Origin: Symsagittifera roscoffensis
Lineage: Eukaryota > Xenacoelomorpha > Acoela > Convolutidae
DNA length: 64,000 nucleotides
Assembly: GCF_963678635.1 (NCBI RefSeq)
Contig: NC_087062.1
Location: 50,854,178-50,918,177 of the forward strand
Direction: 5' to 3'
This document shows positions 24,285 to 36,800 of the stretch, in pieces. Below the pieces are notes generated by a model that was not told the DNA's origin, made no database searches, and was given only the letters and a program-made list of their open reading frames with translations. Made by a program: the position numbers and the translations under genes. Position 1 is the first letter of the stretch. Each line of letters opens with the position of its first letter.

Positions 24285-26540
24285 CGAGTTTTGCATCCAG
24301 TTCATTGGCGAACAAGTTTGATTATCCTTAAAGCCCGCAGTGCGCTATTAAACATCTGCTATGGGTTCTCAAGGTCCCAAAGGAAAAAAACTGTACTCAA
24401 ACGGCGAAGTTTTACGCGGAAGAAACATGTGTTCCAGCGTAAAAACGGAACACCAAGCGGACCACCAGCGGACATGTGTTCCGTATTCGCCCGAAGGCTA
24501 GGATATGCACTACACCTATTAAGTGTTCTCCTGCATGGTGCAGACTGCTTTTTTCTCCTCGAAAGGAAAAAAACAAGTCTTCTACCTGAACAAAAAGCCG
24601 GCAGAAAGTCAACTTCGTTTTGTTCCACATCCGTTTAGGTTGTTAAAGGTCTTCTCTAGATTGTTGAGCTAAGTGTGTCATCTGGGTCAAAAACCGATAA
24701 CGCTCTCATTTTGGGTGATTCCACTACGGATTTGGAAGTGTTTCAGTACAACCGGCATGTTTTCGGTGCCCAGAACTCCCCGACGTGAGCAAACTTCGCA
24801 CTTCAGCGAACAGCTAGGGATAAAGCTGAAAATTTTCCTGAAGCATCTAAAGCAGTTTTTACTAGGTTCTAAATGGATGATTACCTCGGTTGAGTCGAGT
24901 TTTGAGACGACGCATTGAAAAAAGCAAGGATATGGTGAACCTTCATAAAATGGGGGAATTGAGTCTAACCAAAAATTCTAGCAACGCTCCAGCTATTTAA
25001 AAGAAGTTGAATTCCTCATTTGATGTACTTGCAAAATTAAAGTACATTGTGAGTGGTAGTGACCACTTGAAGTCGTAAATGTTGTTGTTAATGGCACCAT
25101 GGAAGTGACTTTTCTGTTGTTAGTCATGGAATGGACCATGGGCTCCAAACATCAGTTATGTAACAAATTGTTCGGAATTTTGTTTCATCGATCTTCCATC
25201 TTATTGTTTTGGTGGTTCCCTAAAAGGTAAGGGACGGCCTGCTTCTTAAGGACAAGGACATTTGTCGCACAACTGGGCAACAATTGAAATGGTCCCTCAC
25301 TAGTAGTGCTCAAGAGTGGCCGTGAAATCTGTTTAACTTAGGCGAAACTTTCAATCCCCTGTGCTACTTCAGTAAACCATTTCATCAAGTTGAGCTCCAT
25401 ATGTTCGGGGATAGCTCGAAATTTGTATTTTGCCTGGTTGCTTTTCTTCGTGCCCGCGTTATTGAGACTGAAAAAACTGAACTTTTTTCCACTGAAAGTT
25501 TTTTTCCATTCCAAAGGCACTTTCAACCAATGAAATTGGCATCTTTTCTGCGGACCGATAGCACCGCGGTGCTACAATGGCTTCACTTTAACGATTATTT
25601 ACCGACTTGTGTAGCAAACCGTGTTTGTGAAAGAAAAAACCTCACCACTGTGGATCAATGGTTTCCTGTAAAAAAAGGAAATAACCCCGCGTAAATTGCG
25701 ACACGCGGAAATACGACGGAACGCCTAAAAGTAAACAATTGGGTCAGGGGTCCGAGCTTCCTGTAAGGCAATGTGTCGCCTTTCAAAGCATAGACAATCA
25801 TAGACAATTCACCTTCATGACTACACTGCCGTACACATCGATACTATTCCGCCTTTGGACAGCGACTCTTGCGTCACGAAGATTGAAAGATGTGTCGCCG
25901 TCGTACGCAAAGTATTATGTGGTCAGACAACGGTACCAGTTTCGTTAGAGCTGAGAAAGAACTTCTGCTTTGCATCGAGAGTTGGAACGGACAAGCTCCC
26001 GCTTCGTTAGTGCATCAGGGGCCCCAATGGAAACACAATCCTCATGGCGTGCCGCATCATGGTGGCTTTTTTCGGAAAGGTTAGTGCGCATTTGCAAAGG
26101 TGTTTTCTACGCAAACATTGGTTCGCAAGTTAACGGATGAGGTTTTGTCGACCATATTTTGTTCAGTGAAGCAACCTTTACAAACCCGTCTAAAAACGCC
26201 TGGTCGTCTCGATTCCACTGAATTAGAAGCATCTTCTCCTCAGTTATTTTCAACTCAGTTATTTTTTCGTCGCCAACACTTGATGAAAATTTTGACGACC
26301 GCAAGCGCTATGTTGGAACACAGGCTTATGCAAAAGCCAAATGGCAGCGTTGGCAGAAGGAGTATCTCCTTTCCTTGAACAAGCGATCGAAATGGCATGC
26401 CGATTCCAGCCGCGATTTACGAACTGGTAACCTCGTCTGGAACATCGATCCCTGCAGCCGTCAAGGGCACTACACTTTAGGTCGTGTAACTGATTAGCAC
26501 TACGTTAAAGAAAAGTTCGCTCGCTTTGCAACTGTTTGAA
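24285..26540 (+). pseudogene. pol: BEL/Pao Gag-Pol remnant (copy E)
   Basis: Sister of copy B with the same Gag-to-RT deletion. Zinc-knuckle debris is at 24,290-24,660, RT palm from 24,710, and the MDDYL box at 24,868-24,881 again with TAA in place of Tyr. RT thumb is near 25,180-25,400 and RNase H near 25,430-25,694 (STAVLQWLHFNDYLPTCVANR). Integrase core is near 25,860-26,084 and tail to about 26,540. Shared damage shows that copies B and E come from one already dead copy spread by segmental duplication, not by retrotransposition. Confidence 0.8.
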
Positions 26541-27049
26541 CCCTATCGGACCAATTCGTAAGGCACCTCTTCAAAATTGCTCCGATCCTCACTCTTCGGG
26601 GTTGAGGTTGTGGCCGGGCAAATAAGGTCAATAAAAATTTGGACTATACTTGCATTTAAAACAAGGAGAGTATTGAAAAGTTTTGGTTGAAAAGCGCGTC
26701 TTTTGTCAGCACAGGAATGAAGCATTGGAACAGCGGATACGGGCATACAGTTTGAAAAGCGCGTTTTTTTCAGCACAGAAAGGAAGCATGGGATCGTCGG
26801 ACAGGGCATCTCCGGTCCGCGCCATCCAAAACTTTAAGTGTAACAAACATTATTTGAGCGATTGCTTCTTTCACCAAAAAGTTTGGAGAAAAGAATGGGT
26901 ATATCAAATAAGAGTTTCAGGCCTCGGAAAAAAAGCCCTAAATTAACAAAGTAACTTTGATTACGAAGCCGAACTGTGCGTAGGATAGGCACACATTTTG
27001 GTGTGCGTGAGTGGGTCTCTGCAATCCAAAAACAGATCTCTAAACATGT

Positions 27050-27318
27050 TCAAGATATGAACGGTTTTTAGCGGTTTATCTAAAAAAATCGCTCAAAAGC
27101 CGCGCTAGATTTGAGCGGTTTTTGAGCGGTTTTTTTAGATAAACCGCTCAAAACCGTTCAAATCTTGCGCGGTTTTTGAGCGGTTTTTTTAGATAAACCG
27201 TTCAAAAACCGCTCAAACCGCTCATTTTGAAGCAATATTTTGAGCGTAATTGTCTAAAAAAACCGCTCAAACCGCTCAAATCTTGCTCAAATTAGGTGAA
27301 AAATCTCGACTCGGGGAA
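27050..27318. repeat. GCGGTTT-box hairpin repeat, copy 1
   Basis: Many alternating copies of TGAGCGGTTTTT and its complement AAAAACCGCTCA, spaced by AGATAAACCG and ATCTTGCGC, so the block can fold on itself repeatedly. Its right end is AGGTGAAAAATCTCGACTCG, an end shared with other copies. It is inserted within BEL-array spacer 5. Confidence 0.8.
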
Positions 27319-27436
27319 GATCTGGAGACATCTGACTTCTCCATCATCTTATGCCATTAACAGATAAGTTAACTTTTTATAGCTCAAAATGGTGGGGAAG
27401 ACCTGGAAACCGCATATTCGTGATCCAGGCCATGAA

Positions 27437-27478
27437 ACGCACACGCGCACACACACACATACACACACACACACACAG

Positions 27479-27534
<56 letters not shown>

Positions 27535-27541
27535 ACACATC
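27437..27541. repeat. CA/TG microsatellite
   Basis: About 105 bp of mostly CA dinucleotides with a few interruptions. It expands shorter CA runs seen at the same point in spacers 1, 3 and 4. Frames through it are artefacts. Confidence 0.95.
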
Positions 27542-28735
27542 TGTTGTTCCCCTGCATTTTCTTTCTTTTTCTCTTTTTTTTATAAGACGTGGCCATGAAT
27601 TACTGAGTTAAACTGATTTTGCACCGTGTTTTGCGTTGTTATAGTGCTGCATGTTTAAACCAACACATCACCATTTTTGTGTGTGCTGCATGTTTTATGT
27701 TTTTGGCTGTGGTCTTTCATTGATTATATCTGAAAAAGCAGAAAAAAGTTGTTCGCCTAACTTGAGCATATTTGAAGTGGAGCTGATAGTTTTGAGTATA
27801 ATTTGCACAGAAGAAGAGTAGTATGTTTGAACTGGATGGAACTGGGATCCTCGTCAAAGACACGTGAGTCAGAATAAATGTGCAAAATTGTTATTTCAAA
27901 CAGATTCTGTGCCTTCTTAGCTAACAAAAATCAAATTGTCATCAATCTTACGTTTTACTACCAATAGGTTTTCTACAAACAAAACGTATATCGTAAAGGT
28001 AAACATTATCATACTTCTATGAAAATATCACATGCTTGTGGTTTGAAAAATAAAGCTCATCGTTCTACTCCGTGCTTGGTTGAGGATTAATAATTAGACT
28101 TATATCTGATGTTTCCAGGACTTCCTCCATCCTTACAAAAACATCAATCGCTGAAGTGATTGTTTTTTTTTCAATTAAAATGGTGAAAGGATTGAGAATA
28201 CATGAGAGGGCAAAAGTTTGTACGTGAGGCCTTGAAACGTAAACATATGCTGTTTCCAGTGGTCCCCTATTATTGTGAACAAAAGTTCAGTTAATGGTCT
28301 GATTGACTTTTTTGATGAAAATTGACTGCGAAGACCTGGCAACACCAAGTTTGTGGGTTCGAAACGCATATATTCCCTATTTTAGTCCTTCCCTGTCAAG
28401 CTAACCACCCGAGTTTACCTCAGCATATAAAATATGCAATTCCCTCACCACAGAGTTTTTGAGAAAGTACATGTCATTTGATTTCGTATTAATAAAACTT
28501 AATGGCTATCAGCCTTTTTTCAAAGTTTTGCAATATGCATTTACCAACTGTGATATCTCATGATCGTGTTAAATTGGTGATCTTTATACTGAATTCTTAC
28601 AATTGCGTCTTTTTTTCTGAGTATACGAATAATTTTAGATGTGAATTCACTTAACCAGCACACACTGAAATTAAGATAGTGTCATGAGGCAATCAATCGT
28701 GCTGATCTTGACCACTGACCGGTATTAGATCATAC

Positions 28736-29218
28736 CCGATTCGAGATTTTTCACTTAATTTGAAACAAGATTTGAGCGGTTCGAGCGTTTTTTTTAAACT
28801 ATTACGCTCAAAATCTTGCTTCAAAATGAGCGGTTTGAGCGGTTTTTGAACGGTTTATCTTAAAAAACCGCTAAAAAATCGCGCAAGATTTGAACGGTTT
28901 TGAGCAGTTTAACTGAAAAAACCGCTCAGAAACCGTTCAAATCTTGCGCGGTTTTTGAGCGGTTTATCTAGAAAAACCGCTCAAAGGCTGTTCAAATCTT
29001 GCGCGGTTTTCGAGCCTGTTTTTGAGCGTTTTTTTCAGATAAACCGCTTGAAACCGTTCAAATCTTGCGCGGTTTTTGAGCAGTTTTTTTCGATAAACTT
29101 TTCAAAAACCGCTCATTTAGAAGCAATATTTTGAGCTTAATTGTCTAAAAAAACCGCTCAAACCGCTTAAATCTTGAGCGGCTTTTTGAGCGTTTTTTTT
29201 AAATATATATTAAATCGC
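28736..29218. repeat. GCGGTTT-box hairpin repeat, copy 2
   Basis: Longest copy (about 480 bp). It opens with the family terminus (CCCGATTCGAGATTTTTCAC) and ends beside the ACAT repeat. The inner sequence is a run of inverted GCGGTTT and AACCGC boxes. It has a roughly symmetrical plan, with TTTTAAACTATTACGCTC-type text near the left end and its complement near the right end. Confidence 0.8.
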
Positions 29219-29257
29219 TCATAGATATATACAAAGATACGTACATACATCTATACA

Positions 29258-31638
29258 CACATACATACATACATACATACATACATACATACATACATAC
29301 ATACATACATACATACATACATACATACATACATACATACATACATACATACATACATACATACATACATACATACATACATACATACATACATACATAC
29401 ATACATACATACATACATACATACATACATACATACATACATACATACATACATACATACATACATACATACATACATACATACATACATACATACATAC
29501 ATACATACATACATACATACATACATACATACATACATACATACATACATACATACATACATACATAGATACAAACATACTTACATTTGAACATACATAC
29601 ATACATAAATACATACATACATACATACATACATACATACATACATACATACATACATACATACATACATACATACATACATACATACATACATACATAC
29701 ATACATACATACATACATACATACATACATACATACATACATACATACATACATACATACATACATACATACATACATACATACATACATACATACATAC
29801 ATACATACATACATACATACATACATACATACATACATACATACATACATACATACATACATACATACATACATACATACATACATACATACATACATAC
29901 ATACATACATACATACATACATACATACATACATACATACATACATACATACATACATACATACATACATACATACATACATACATACATACATACATAC
30001 ATACATACATACATACATACATACATACATACATACATACATACATACATACATACATACATACATACATACATACATACATACATACATACATACATAC
30101 ATACATACATACATACATACATACATACATACATACATACATACATACATACATACATACATACATACATACATACATACATACATACATACATACATAC
30201 ATACATACATACATACATACATACATACATACATACATACATACATACATACATACATACATACATACATACATACATACATACATACATACATACATAC
30301 ATACATACATACATACATACATACATACATACATACATACATACATACATACATACATACATACATACATACATACATACATACATACATACATACATAC
30401 ATACATACATACATACATACATACATACATACATACATACATACATACATACATACATACATACATACATACATACATACATACATACATACATACATAC
30501 ATACATACATACATACATACATACATACATACATACATACATACATACATACATACATACATACATACATACATACATACATACATACATACATACATAC
30601 ATACATACATACATACATACATACATACATACATACATACATACATACATACATACATACATACATACATACATACATACATACATACATACATACATAC
30701 ATACATACATACATACATACATACATACATACATACATACATACATACATACATACATACATACATACATACATACATACATACATACATACATACATAC
30801 ATACATACATACATACATACATACATACATACATACATACATACATACATACATACATACATACATACATACATACATACATACATACATACATACATAC
30901 ATACATACATACATACATACATACATACATACATACATACATACATACATACATACATACATACATACATACATACATACATACATACATACATACATAC
31001 ATACATACATACATACATACATACATACATACATACATACATACATACATACATACATACATACATACATACATACATACATACATACATACATACATAC
31101 ATACATACATACATACATACATACATACATACATACATACATACATACATACATACATACATACATACATACATACATACATACATACATACATACATAC
31201 ATACATACATACATACATACATACATACATACATACATACATACATACATACATACATACATACATACATACATACATACATACATACATACATACATAC
31301 ATACATACATACATACATACATACATACATACATACATACATACATACATACATACATACATACATACATACATACATACATACATACATACATACATAC
31401 ATACATACATACATACATACATACATACATACATACATACATACATACATACATACATACATACATACATACATACATACATACATACATACATACATAC
31501 ATACATACATACATACATACATACATACATACATACATACATACATACATACATACATACATACATACATACATACATACATACATACATACATACATAC
31601 ATACATACATACATACATACATACATACATACATACAT
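29258..31638. repeat. ACAT tetranucleotide repeat, about 2.4 kb
   Basis: Almost perfect (ACAT)n. One degenerate island lies at about 29,567-29,612; from 29,613 to 31,638 no interruption was seen, about 500 units. Because the unit is 4 bp and lacks stops, frames on both strands stay open for over 600 codons; none is a gene. Confidence 0.98.
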
Positions 31639-33110
31639 TATCAGTAAATTTCGAAATCTCAAATCTCAAAGTATGACCACTGGGTGTCTCAAATACAAAA
31701 ACGTTTTATGACTAATTTATTAGAAACAGCTTTTTGGTGAAAACTTATTTTAAGTGATGTTGAAGGCACTAGGGGATTAATTGTGATCTAGACTAGTGCC
31801 GACTAATATAGACCAATTGACTAATGCCTAACAGATTATCAGGAATTTTAAAAATCTCAAGTTACAAAATATGACCACTGGGTGTCTCAAATACAAAAAT
31901 TTTTCATGAATAATTTATAAGAAACTGCTTTTTAGTGAAAACTTGATTTTAGTGATGTTGGGGGCACTAGGGGACTAAATGTGTACCAGACCAATGCCGA
32001 CTAAGGCAGACCAATTGAATAATGCCGACCAGATTATCAGTAATTTTCAAAATCTCAAATTTCAAATATTGGCCACTGGGTGTCTAAAATACAAAAACAT
32101 GTTATGACTAACTTATTAGAAACTTTATTTTAGTGAAAACTTAACTTTAGTGATGTTGGGGGCACTGGGGGACTAACTGTGTACCAGACCAATGCCGACT
32201 AATGTAGACTAATTGATTAAGGCCTACCAGATTATCAGTAAAGTTCAAAATCTCAAATCTCAAAAAATGACCACTGAGTGCCTCAAACAAAAAACATTTT
32301 ATGACTGGTTTATTGAAAACCGTTTTTTGGTAAAAAGCTGTTTTTAGGGGCCTAATTGTGTACCAGACTAATGCCGACTAAACCCGACTAGGTAATAATT
32401 GTGTACCAGACTATTGCCGACAAATGTGGAATTATTGACTAAAGCCTACCAGATTACAAGTGTGTTTTAAAATCTCAAATCTCAAAACACAACCACTGGG
32501 TGTCTCAATTACTAAAACATTTTATGACTAGTTTTTTAGAAACTGTTTTTAAATGAAAATTGATTGTTTTAGTGGCGTTGGGGTTACTAGGGAATTTATT
32601 GTGTACCAGACTATTGCCGACTAATGCAGACTAATTGACTAATGCCTGCCAGACTATCAGCACGTTTCAAAATCTCAAATCTCAAAATATGACCACTGGG
32701 TGTCTCAAATACTAAAATATTTTATGACTAGATATTAGAAACTGTTTTTTAGTGAAAACTGCTTTTTAGTGGTGCTGGTGGCACTAGGGTACTAATTGTG
32801 TACCAAACTAATGCGGATTAAACAAAAAGTAGACTAAAACCTACCAGATTATCAGTAAGTTTCAAAATCTGAAATCTCAAAGTATGACCACTGGGTGTCT
32901 CAAATACTAAAATAATTTATGACTAGTTATTTAGAAAAACTGTTTTCTTAATGCAAATGCCGCTGTCACAGTCAGTTTTTTATTTAAGGTGCCTGATGAC
33001 CCACACAGTCAGATTAACCTTAACTTTCATTATCTCAAATGTCAAAACATTTTACTAAAATATTTCATGACTATTTTATTAGAAAACTGTTTTTTAGTGC
33101 AAACAATTGC
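31639..33110. repeat. Tandem satellite, ~198-bp unit, about 7 copies
   Basis: The phrase GACCACTGGGTGTCTC (or close variants) recurs at about 31,675, 31,873, 32,071, 32,269, 32,490, 32,691 and 32,885. Spacings are 198, 198, 198, 221, 201 and 194. Units also share GATTATCAGTAA, a TTTTATGACTAG block and GTGTACCAGACTAATGCCG. The last part (32,990-33,110) is a decayed partial unit. The first unit starts exactly where the ACAT repeat stops. Confidence 0.9.
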
Positions 33111-33909
33111 CCTATGCAAACTTCAACTCGCATACCAATCAATCAGATTTCAACTTGCAATCGCAAAACATGGTTAGCCGCTTGCTGTGTTGTGTGCTCA
33201 CAAAATCAGTGATCGGCCATCTAAATTTCAGAATCTATAATTTATTTTACCAAATTATTTTAGGTCTTTAAAAATTAATTTAGAAATTACTTTCACCAAA
33301 TTAATTTAGAATTTTATGCAAATCGCCGTGTTGGCGACTCAAACCGCTGTCTCAAATTGCCGTCGCTGGTGCTACATGATCAAATTCCGTCACTGGTGCG
33401 CTCATTTTTTATCAGTTATACAGTCAATCAACGTCTCTGTTTTTCTCTTTCTAAAACTGTAGGTTTAGTTATCTTATATTTTTTTGCCTCATCGTTATCT
33501 TCATTGCATCATCTGATAGACTTTACTGCTTCCAGCTGTGGAGCATTTCTTTTGGGCCTTGTTTTAAAAGCTACCTTGTTATTTAAATTAGTTAAAATTT
33601 TAGTTAAGATAGTTATGCTACATAGTTATGGGATTAAATTCACAAGTATTTCTTTTTGACATGAGAAAATCGGCTCTACTGAAGCTAATTCTTATTGTTT
33701 TTTGGATCCACTCGTGTAATGTTAATGATGCGCCAGAATTATTAAAGTTTTGGCTATATAAATTAACCAAGGATATATGTTTACACTCAAAACGGGCTCA
33801 TGAGGAACAAAACGAGGTGGTCTTCTCCTTTCTTAAAAGTTATAGAAATTTATCTTTAATCCTCATTTTATTAACTCAGAGTTCATACCTCCTTTTGCCT
33901 TCTATAATT
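33111..33909. other. AT-rich stretch upstream of the Artemis-like remnant
   Basis: Short open frames at 33,357-33,659 and 33,628-33,909 show no recognisable domain. It may be former 5' untranslated or intron sequence of the Artemis-like gene. Nothing else is seen. Confidence 0.4.
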
Positions 33910-34970
33910 ATGACAGAAATTCCCGGTCCAATATCGGAATTTTTTGGGGTTTCAATTGATTGCTTCCATGATGAGAACCTCAAACCTACGGTTTAATTTC
34001 TTTCACGCTGTCAAACAGATCACATGATGGGCCTAAATGAGCCTGAGCTCTCCGAAAGGTTAAAAAACTATAACTTAAAAATTTTTTGTCAAAAAGTTTC
34101 GGCTGCTTTTTTGGGTGAATTGCCGCTTTATGTTCACTTAACTCCATTTATAATACCTCGGTATTCAGATAATGAGATTACATTAAATATTTCATCGGAA
34201 GGGGCGAGACACATAAACCAACTGTCAATTTTATTCCTGCAGGTCACTGTCCAGGTTCAGTAATGTTCTTACTAGTTCCCAATAAAAAGTCTGCCCTTTT
34301 ACTGGCAATTTCAGATGGCAAGTTTGTCATACGAAGCGAATCAATCTTCTTTTCGACAATTTACAAGAAGCTGCTGTTCACAATTTTGATAATATTTACA
34401 TTGACACAACGTTTTGCAAAACAGATTCCAATTTAATACCTTGTAGGGAGAGCTGTTTTTCAGCCATCTTTCAAGCCGTGTCCGCATGGCTCTGTTCATT
34501 TCAAATTAATGTGGTCCTTTTTTCTAACAAATCTCGCTACGGTTATGAGTTTTTGACGAAAGAGCTTGCAATTAGATTCAACACTAAAGTCTACGTTTCA
34601 TTTTGTCAGTATCGACTGTTCAAAATTGGCTCACCTTAGATGTCGAAAGTACCAAAATCCAATTCTGCAAGCCGTCGTCTGGGTCTGCGAACTTAAAACT
34701 GCTTGAAATCCGGGCATCCCACTTCCAGAAGTGCTTACAATCATTCCAACCGCAATGTTCTTCACTAAAAACGAAATAATGTCTGGGAGATTGGTTTAAG
34801 CAGTGTCTGAGAGAACTATTCGGTGCTGTTATTCTTCGCACTCATCAGCTGACGAAATATTTGATTTTTTTTCCAGTCTGCAGTTCGAAAGTATTACACC
34901 TTTCGTTTGTCCGGATAAAGATACTCCACTTGACTCTGTGAAAGCTTTTTTTTTTAAAGTACGCTCAAAC
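33910..34970 (+). pseudogene. Artemis/SNM1-type (DCLRE1C-like) nuclease pseudogene
   Basis: Artemis is a metallo-beta-lactamase/beta-CASP nuclease of DNA end joining. The remnant starts at ATG 33,910 (MTEIPGPISEFFGVSID) and keeps family order: LSRCQTDHM near 34,003, PAGHCPGSVMFL near 34,232, TGNFRW near 34,300, IYIDTTFC near 34,398, CRESCFSAIF, SRYGYEFLTKEL near 34,531 and SSHSSADEIFDFF near 34,835. Damage is extensive: TAA at 33,994-33,996, both metal-binding His of the HxHxDH motif changed (Arg and Gln), the Asp of TGDFR changed to Asn, and frame shifts near 34,228, 34,310, 34,625 and 34,810. It spans about 1 kb without introns, so it may be a retrocopy. The tail runs into the 126-bp repeat array. 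Confidence 0.85.
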
Positions 34971-35000
34971 ATCAGAACATAAACACGTCAAACTGTTTGA

Positions 35001-36119
35001 GTACAAAGTTGTGGAAAGAAAAAATCAAATTCAATAAGAGAGATAAAGGCAAACACGCCAGACTACGAAAACCATAGTGAACCATTAAGACAACAGAGAC
35101 GCTTTGTCGAATGTGGAGTTTTCGAGAGAAAGGATTTAGAAACAGCCGAAACAGCCGAGGAGACCATTTTTTCAACAGAAACACCAGACTATGAATATCA
35201 TAGTGAGCCATTGGGACAACAGAGACGCTTTGTCGAATGTGGAGTTTTCGAGAGAAAGGATTCAGAAACAGGCGAAACAGCCAAGGATAGAAATATTTCA
35301 ACAGAAACACCAGACTATGAATACCATAGTGAGCCATTAAGACCACAGAGACGCTTTGTCGAATGTGGAGTTTTCGAGAGAAAGGTTTCAGAAACAGGCG
35401 AAACAGCCGAGGGGAGAAATATTTCAACAGAAACACCAGACTATGAATACCATAGTGAGCCATTAAGACAACAGAGACGCTTTGTCGAATGTGGAGTTTT
35501 CGAGAAAAAGGATTCAGAAACAGCCGAAACAGCCGAGAAGACCAATTTTTCAACAGAAACACCAGACTATGAATATCATAGTGAGCCATTGGGACAACAG
35601 AGACGCTTTGTCGAATGTGGAGTTTTCGAGAGAAAGGATTCAGAAACAGGCGAAACAGCCAAGGATAGAAATATTTCAACAGAAACACCAGACTATGAAT
35701 ACCATAGTGAGCCATTAAGACCACAGAGACGCTTTGTCGAATGTGGAGTTTTCGAGAGAAAGGTTTCAGAAACAGGCGAAACAGCCGAGGGGAGAAATAT
35801 TTCAACAGAAACACCAGACTATGAATACCATAGTGAGCCATTAAGACAACAGAGACGCTTTGTCGAATGTGGAGTTTTCGAGAGAAAGGATTCAGAAACA
35901 GGCGAAACAGCCGAGGAGAGAAATATTTCAACAGAAACACCAGACTATGATTACCATAGTGAGCCATTGAGACAACACGGACGCTCTGTCGAAGGTAGAG
36001 ATTTTGAGGAAAAGGATTCCGAAACAGCCGTGGAAAGAACAGAAAAATTAATCCAATTGCTCAACAAAAGTTTAAAACAAAGTTTTACTTTTTGTACTGT
36101 AGTTTTACCGCTTGCATAA
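35001..36119 (+). pseudogene. Open frame of eight 42-residue repeats, likely expanded Artemis-like tail
   Basis: The frame is open from just after TGA 34,998-35,000 to TAA 36,117-36,119 but has no in-frame ATG, so it cannot stand alone. Each unit is acidic and polar, with QRRFVECGVFERKDSET and TETPDYEYHSEPLR. The last unit decays into a Lys-rich end (EKLIQLLNKSLKQSF). The DYxxxxEPLR text resembles the acidic tail that follows the nuclease domain in Artemis proteins, and the array lies directly after the nuclease remnant. That link is an inference. A 126-bp unit without stops stays open in frame by itself, so openness is not evidence of selection. Confidence 0.55.
35040..36000. repeat. 126-bp tandem repeat, 8 units, with a 378-bp higher-order unit
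   Basis: GCTTTGTCGAATGTGG starts at 35,101, 35,227, 35,353, 35,479, 35,605, 35,731 and 35,857, an exact 126-bp period; a diverged unit follows near 35,983. Unit variants cycle as three types (ending LGQQ, LRPQ, LRQQ), so 35,211-35,588 and 35,589-35,966 form a 378-bp higher-order repeat. The complementary strand is also open. Confidence 0.95.
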
Positions 36120-36204
36120 GTTTTTCCTTTCAGTTTTAATTAAACGAAGGTTTTTTAATCCAGTTTTCAGAGGACATTTCAGTTCGGCTTTCAAAAAAGG
36201 CAAT

Positions 36205-36480
36205 CGAGCCGTCCTTTATCTCGTTTCAAATACTGAACCATCTCTCATCTCAAATACTCGTCTCAAATACTGAACCATCCCATCTCGAACACTGATAAGT
36301 GCGATGATAATTTTTGAAACAACTGAACCATCACATCTCAAATACTGATGATGATTTCTTAACCATATCTGAACCATCTCATCTCAGTTACTGATGAGTG
36401 GCTTAACTGCCCCCATTTAAAATATGAATTGCCATTTCAAACCCTGATTAGCCATTTCAAACCCATCTCAAACCATCACA
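36205..36480. repeat. Degenerate short tandem repeat
   Basis: Repeats of CTCAAATACTGAACCATCTC with variants such as ACTGATGAGTG. Period is irregular, about 20-45 bp. No gene. Confidence 0.6.
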
Positions 36481-36699
36481 AGCCCTAAATGGCTTCAGAT
36501 GATTGTGATTTCCGATCTCAAAATTCATCCCAACGGCAAACATTTGACATCCGTAAAGTTAACCAATGTTTTAAGATTTGTCTGTGGATTTCGCTGACAA
36601 ATGAACGAGTCCTTGCTTTCAAATTGCGCGTTCCTATAGATAATAATTCAAATGTTCCACCTCTAGCTTTTAATTGTTCAAATGCAAGTTCATTTTTAA

Positions 36700-36800
36700 A
36701 CAAAAATGCGGAATCAACTTACATTTTGCGGAATCCGCTTACATTTGCGATTTCCGCATACAAATTTTGCGGATTTCACTTACATTTTGCGGAATCCTGA
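36700..36800. repeat. Short repeats of TTACATTTTGCGGAATCC
   Basis: Four to five imperfect copies, some inverted, in about 100 bp. They resemble the GGAATCCGC text found next to the dispersed repeat at 36,840 and in the terminal repeats of the polymerase element. Confidence 0.55.

Larger units (their letters stand above)
26541..28020. repeat. BEL-array spacer 5, interrupted
   Basis: Spacer sequence (26,680-27,050 matches 17,930-18,270; 27,300-28,020 matches 14,460-15,080) is split by a GCGGTTT-box repeat at 27,050-27,318. No gene. 28,020-28,735 shows only one more diverged sub-repeat (GAAACGTAAACATATGCTG near 28,236) and nothing else I can support. Confidence 0.6.

Noticed and set aside
27349-27611. 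Open frames of THTHTH or VCVCVC repeats
   Set aside because: CA microsatellite artefact.
29199-31669. Open frames of 600-800 codons made of YVCM or YIHT repeats
   Set aside because: They are the ACAT microsatellite read in frames without stops; both strands are equally open.
31639-33110. CRISPR array
   Set aside because: Units are contiguous ~198-bp satellites without unique spacers, in a eukaryotic setting.
34972-35967. 331-codon minus-strand frame over the 126-bp array
   Set aside because: A repeat unit with length divisible by three and no stops stays open in several frames; the plus-strand reading is the one linked to the Artemis-like remnant.
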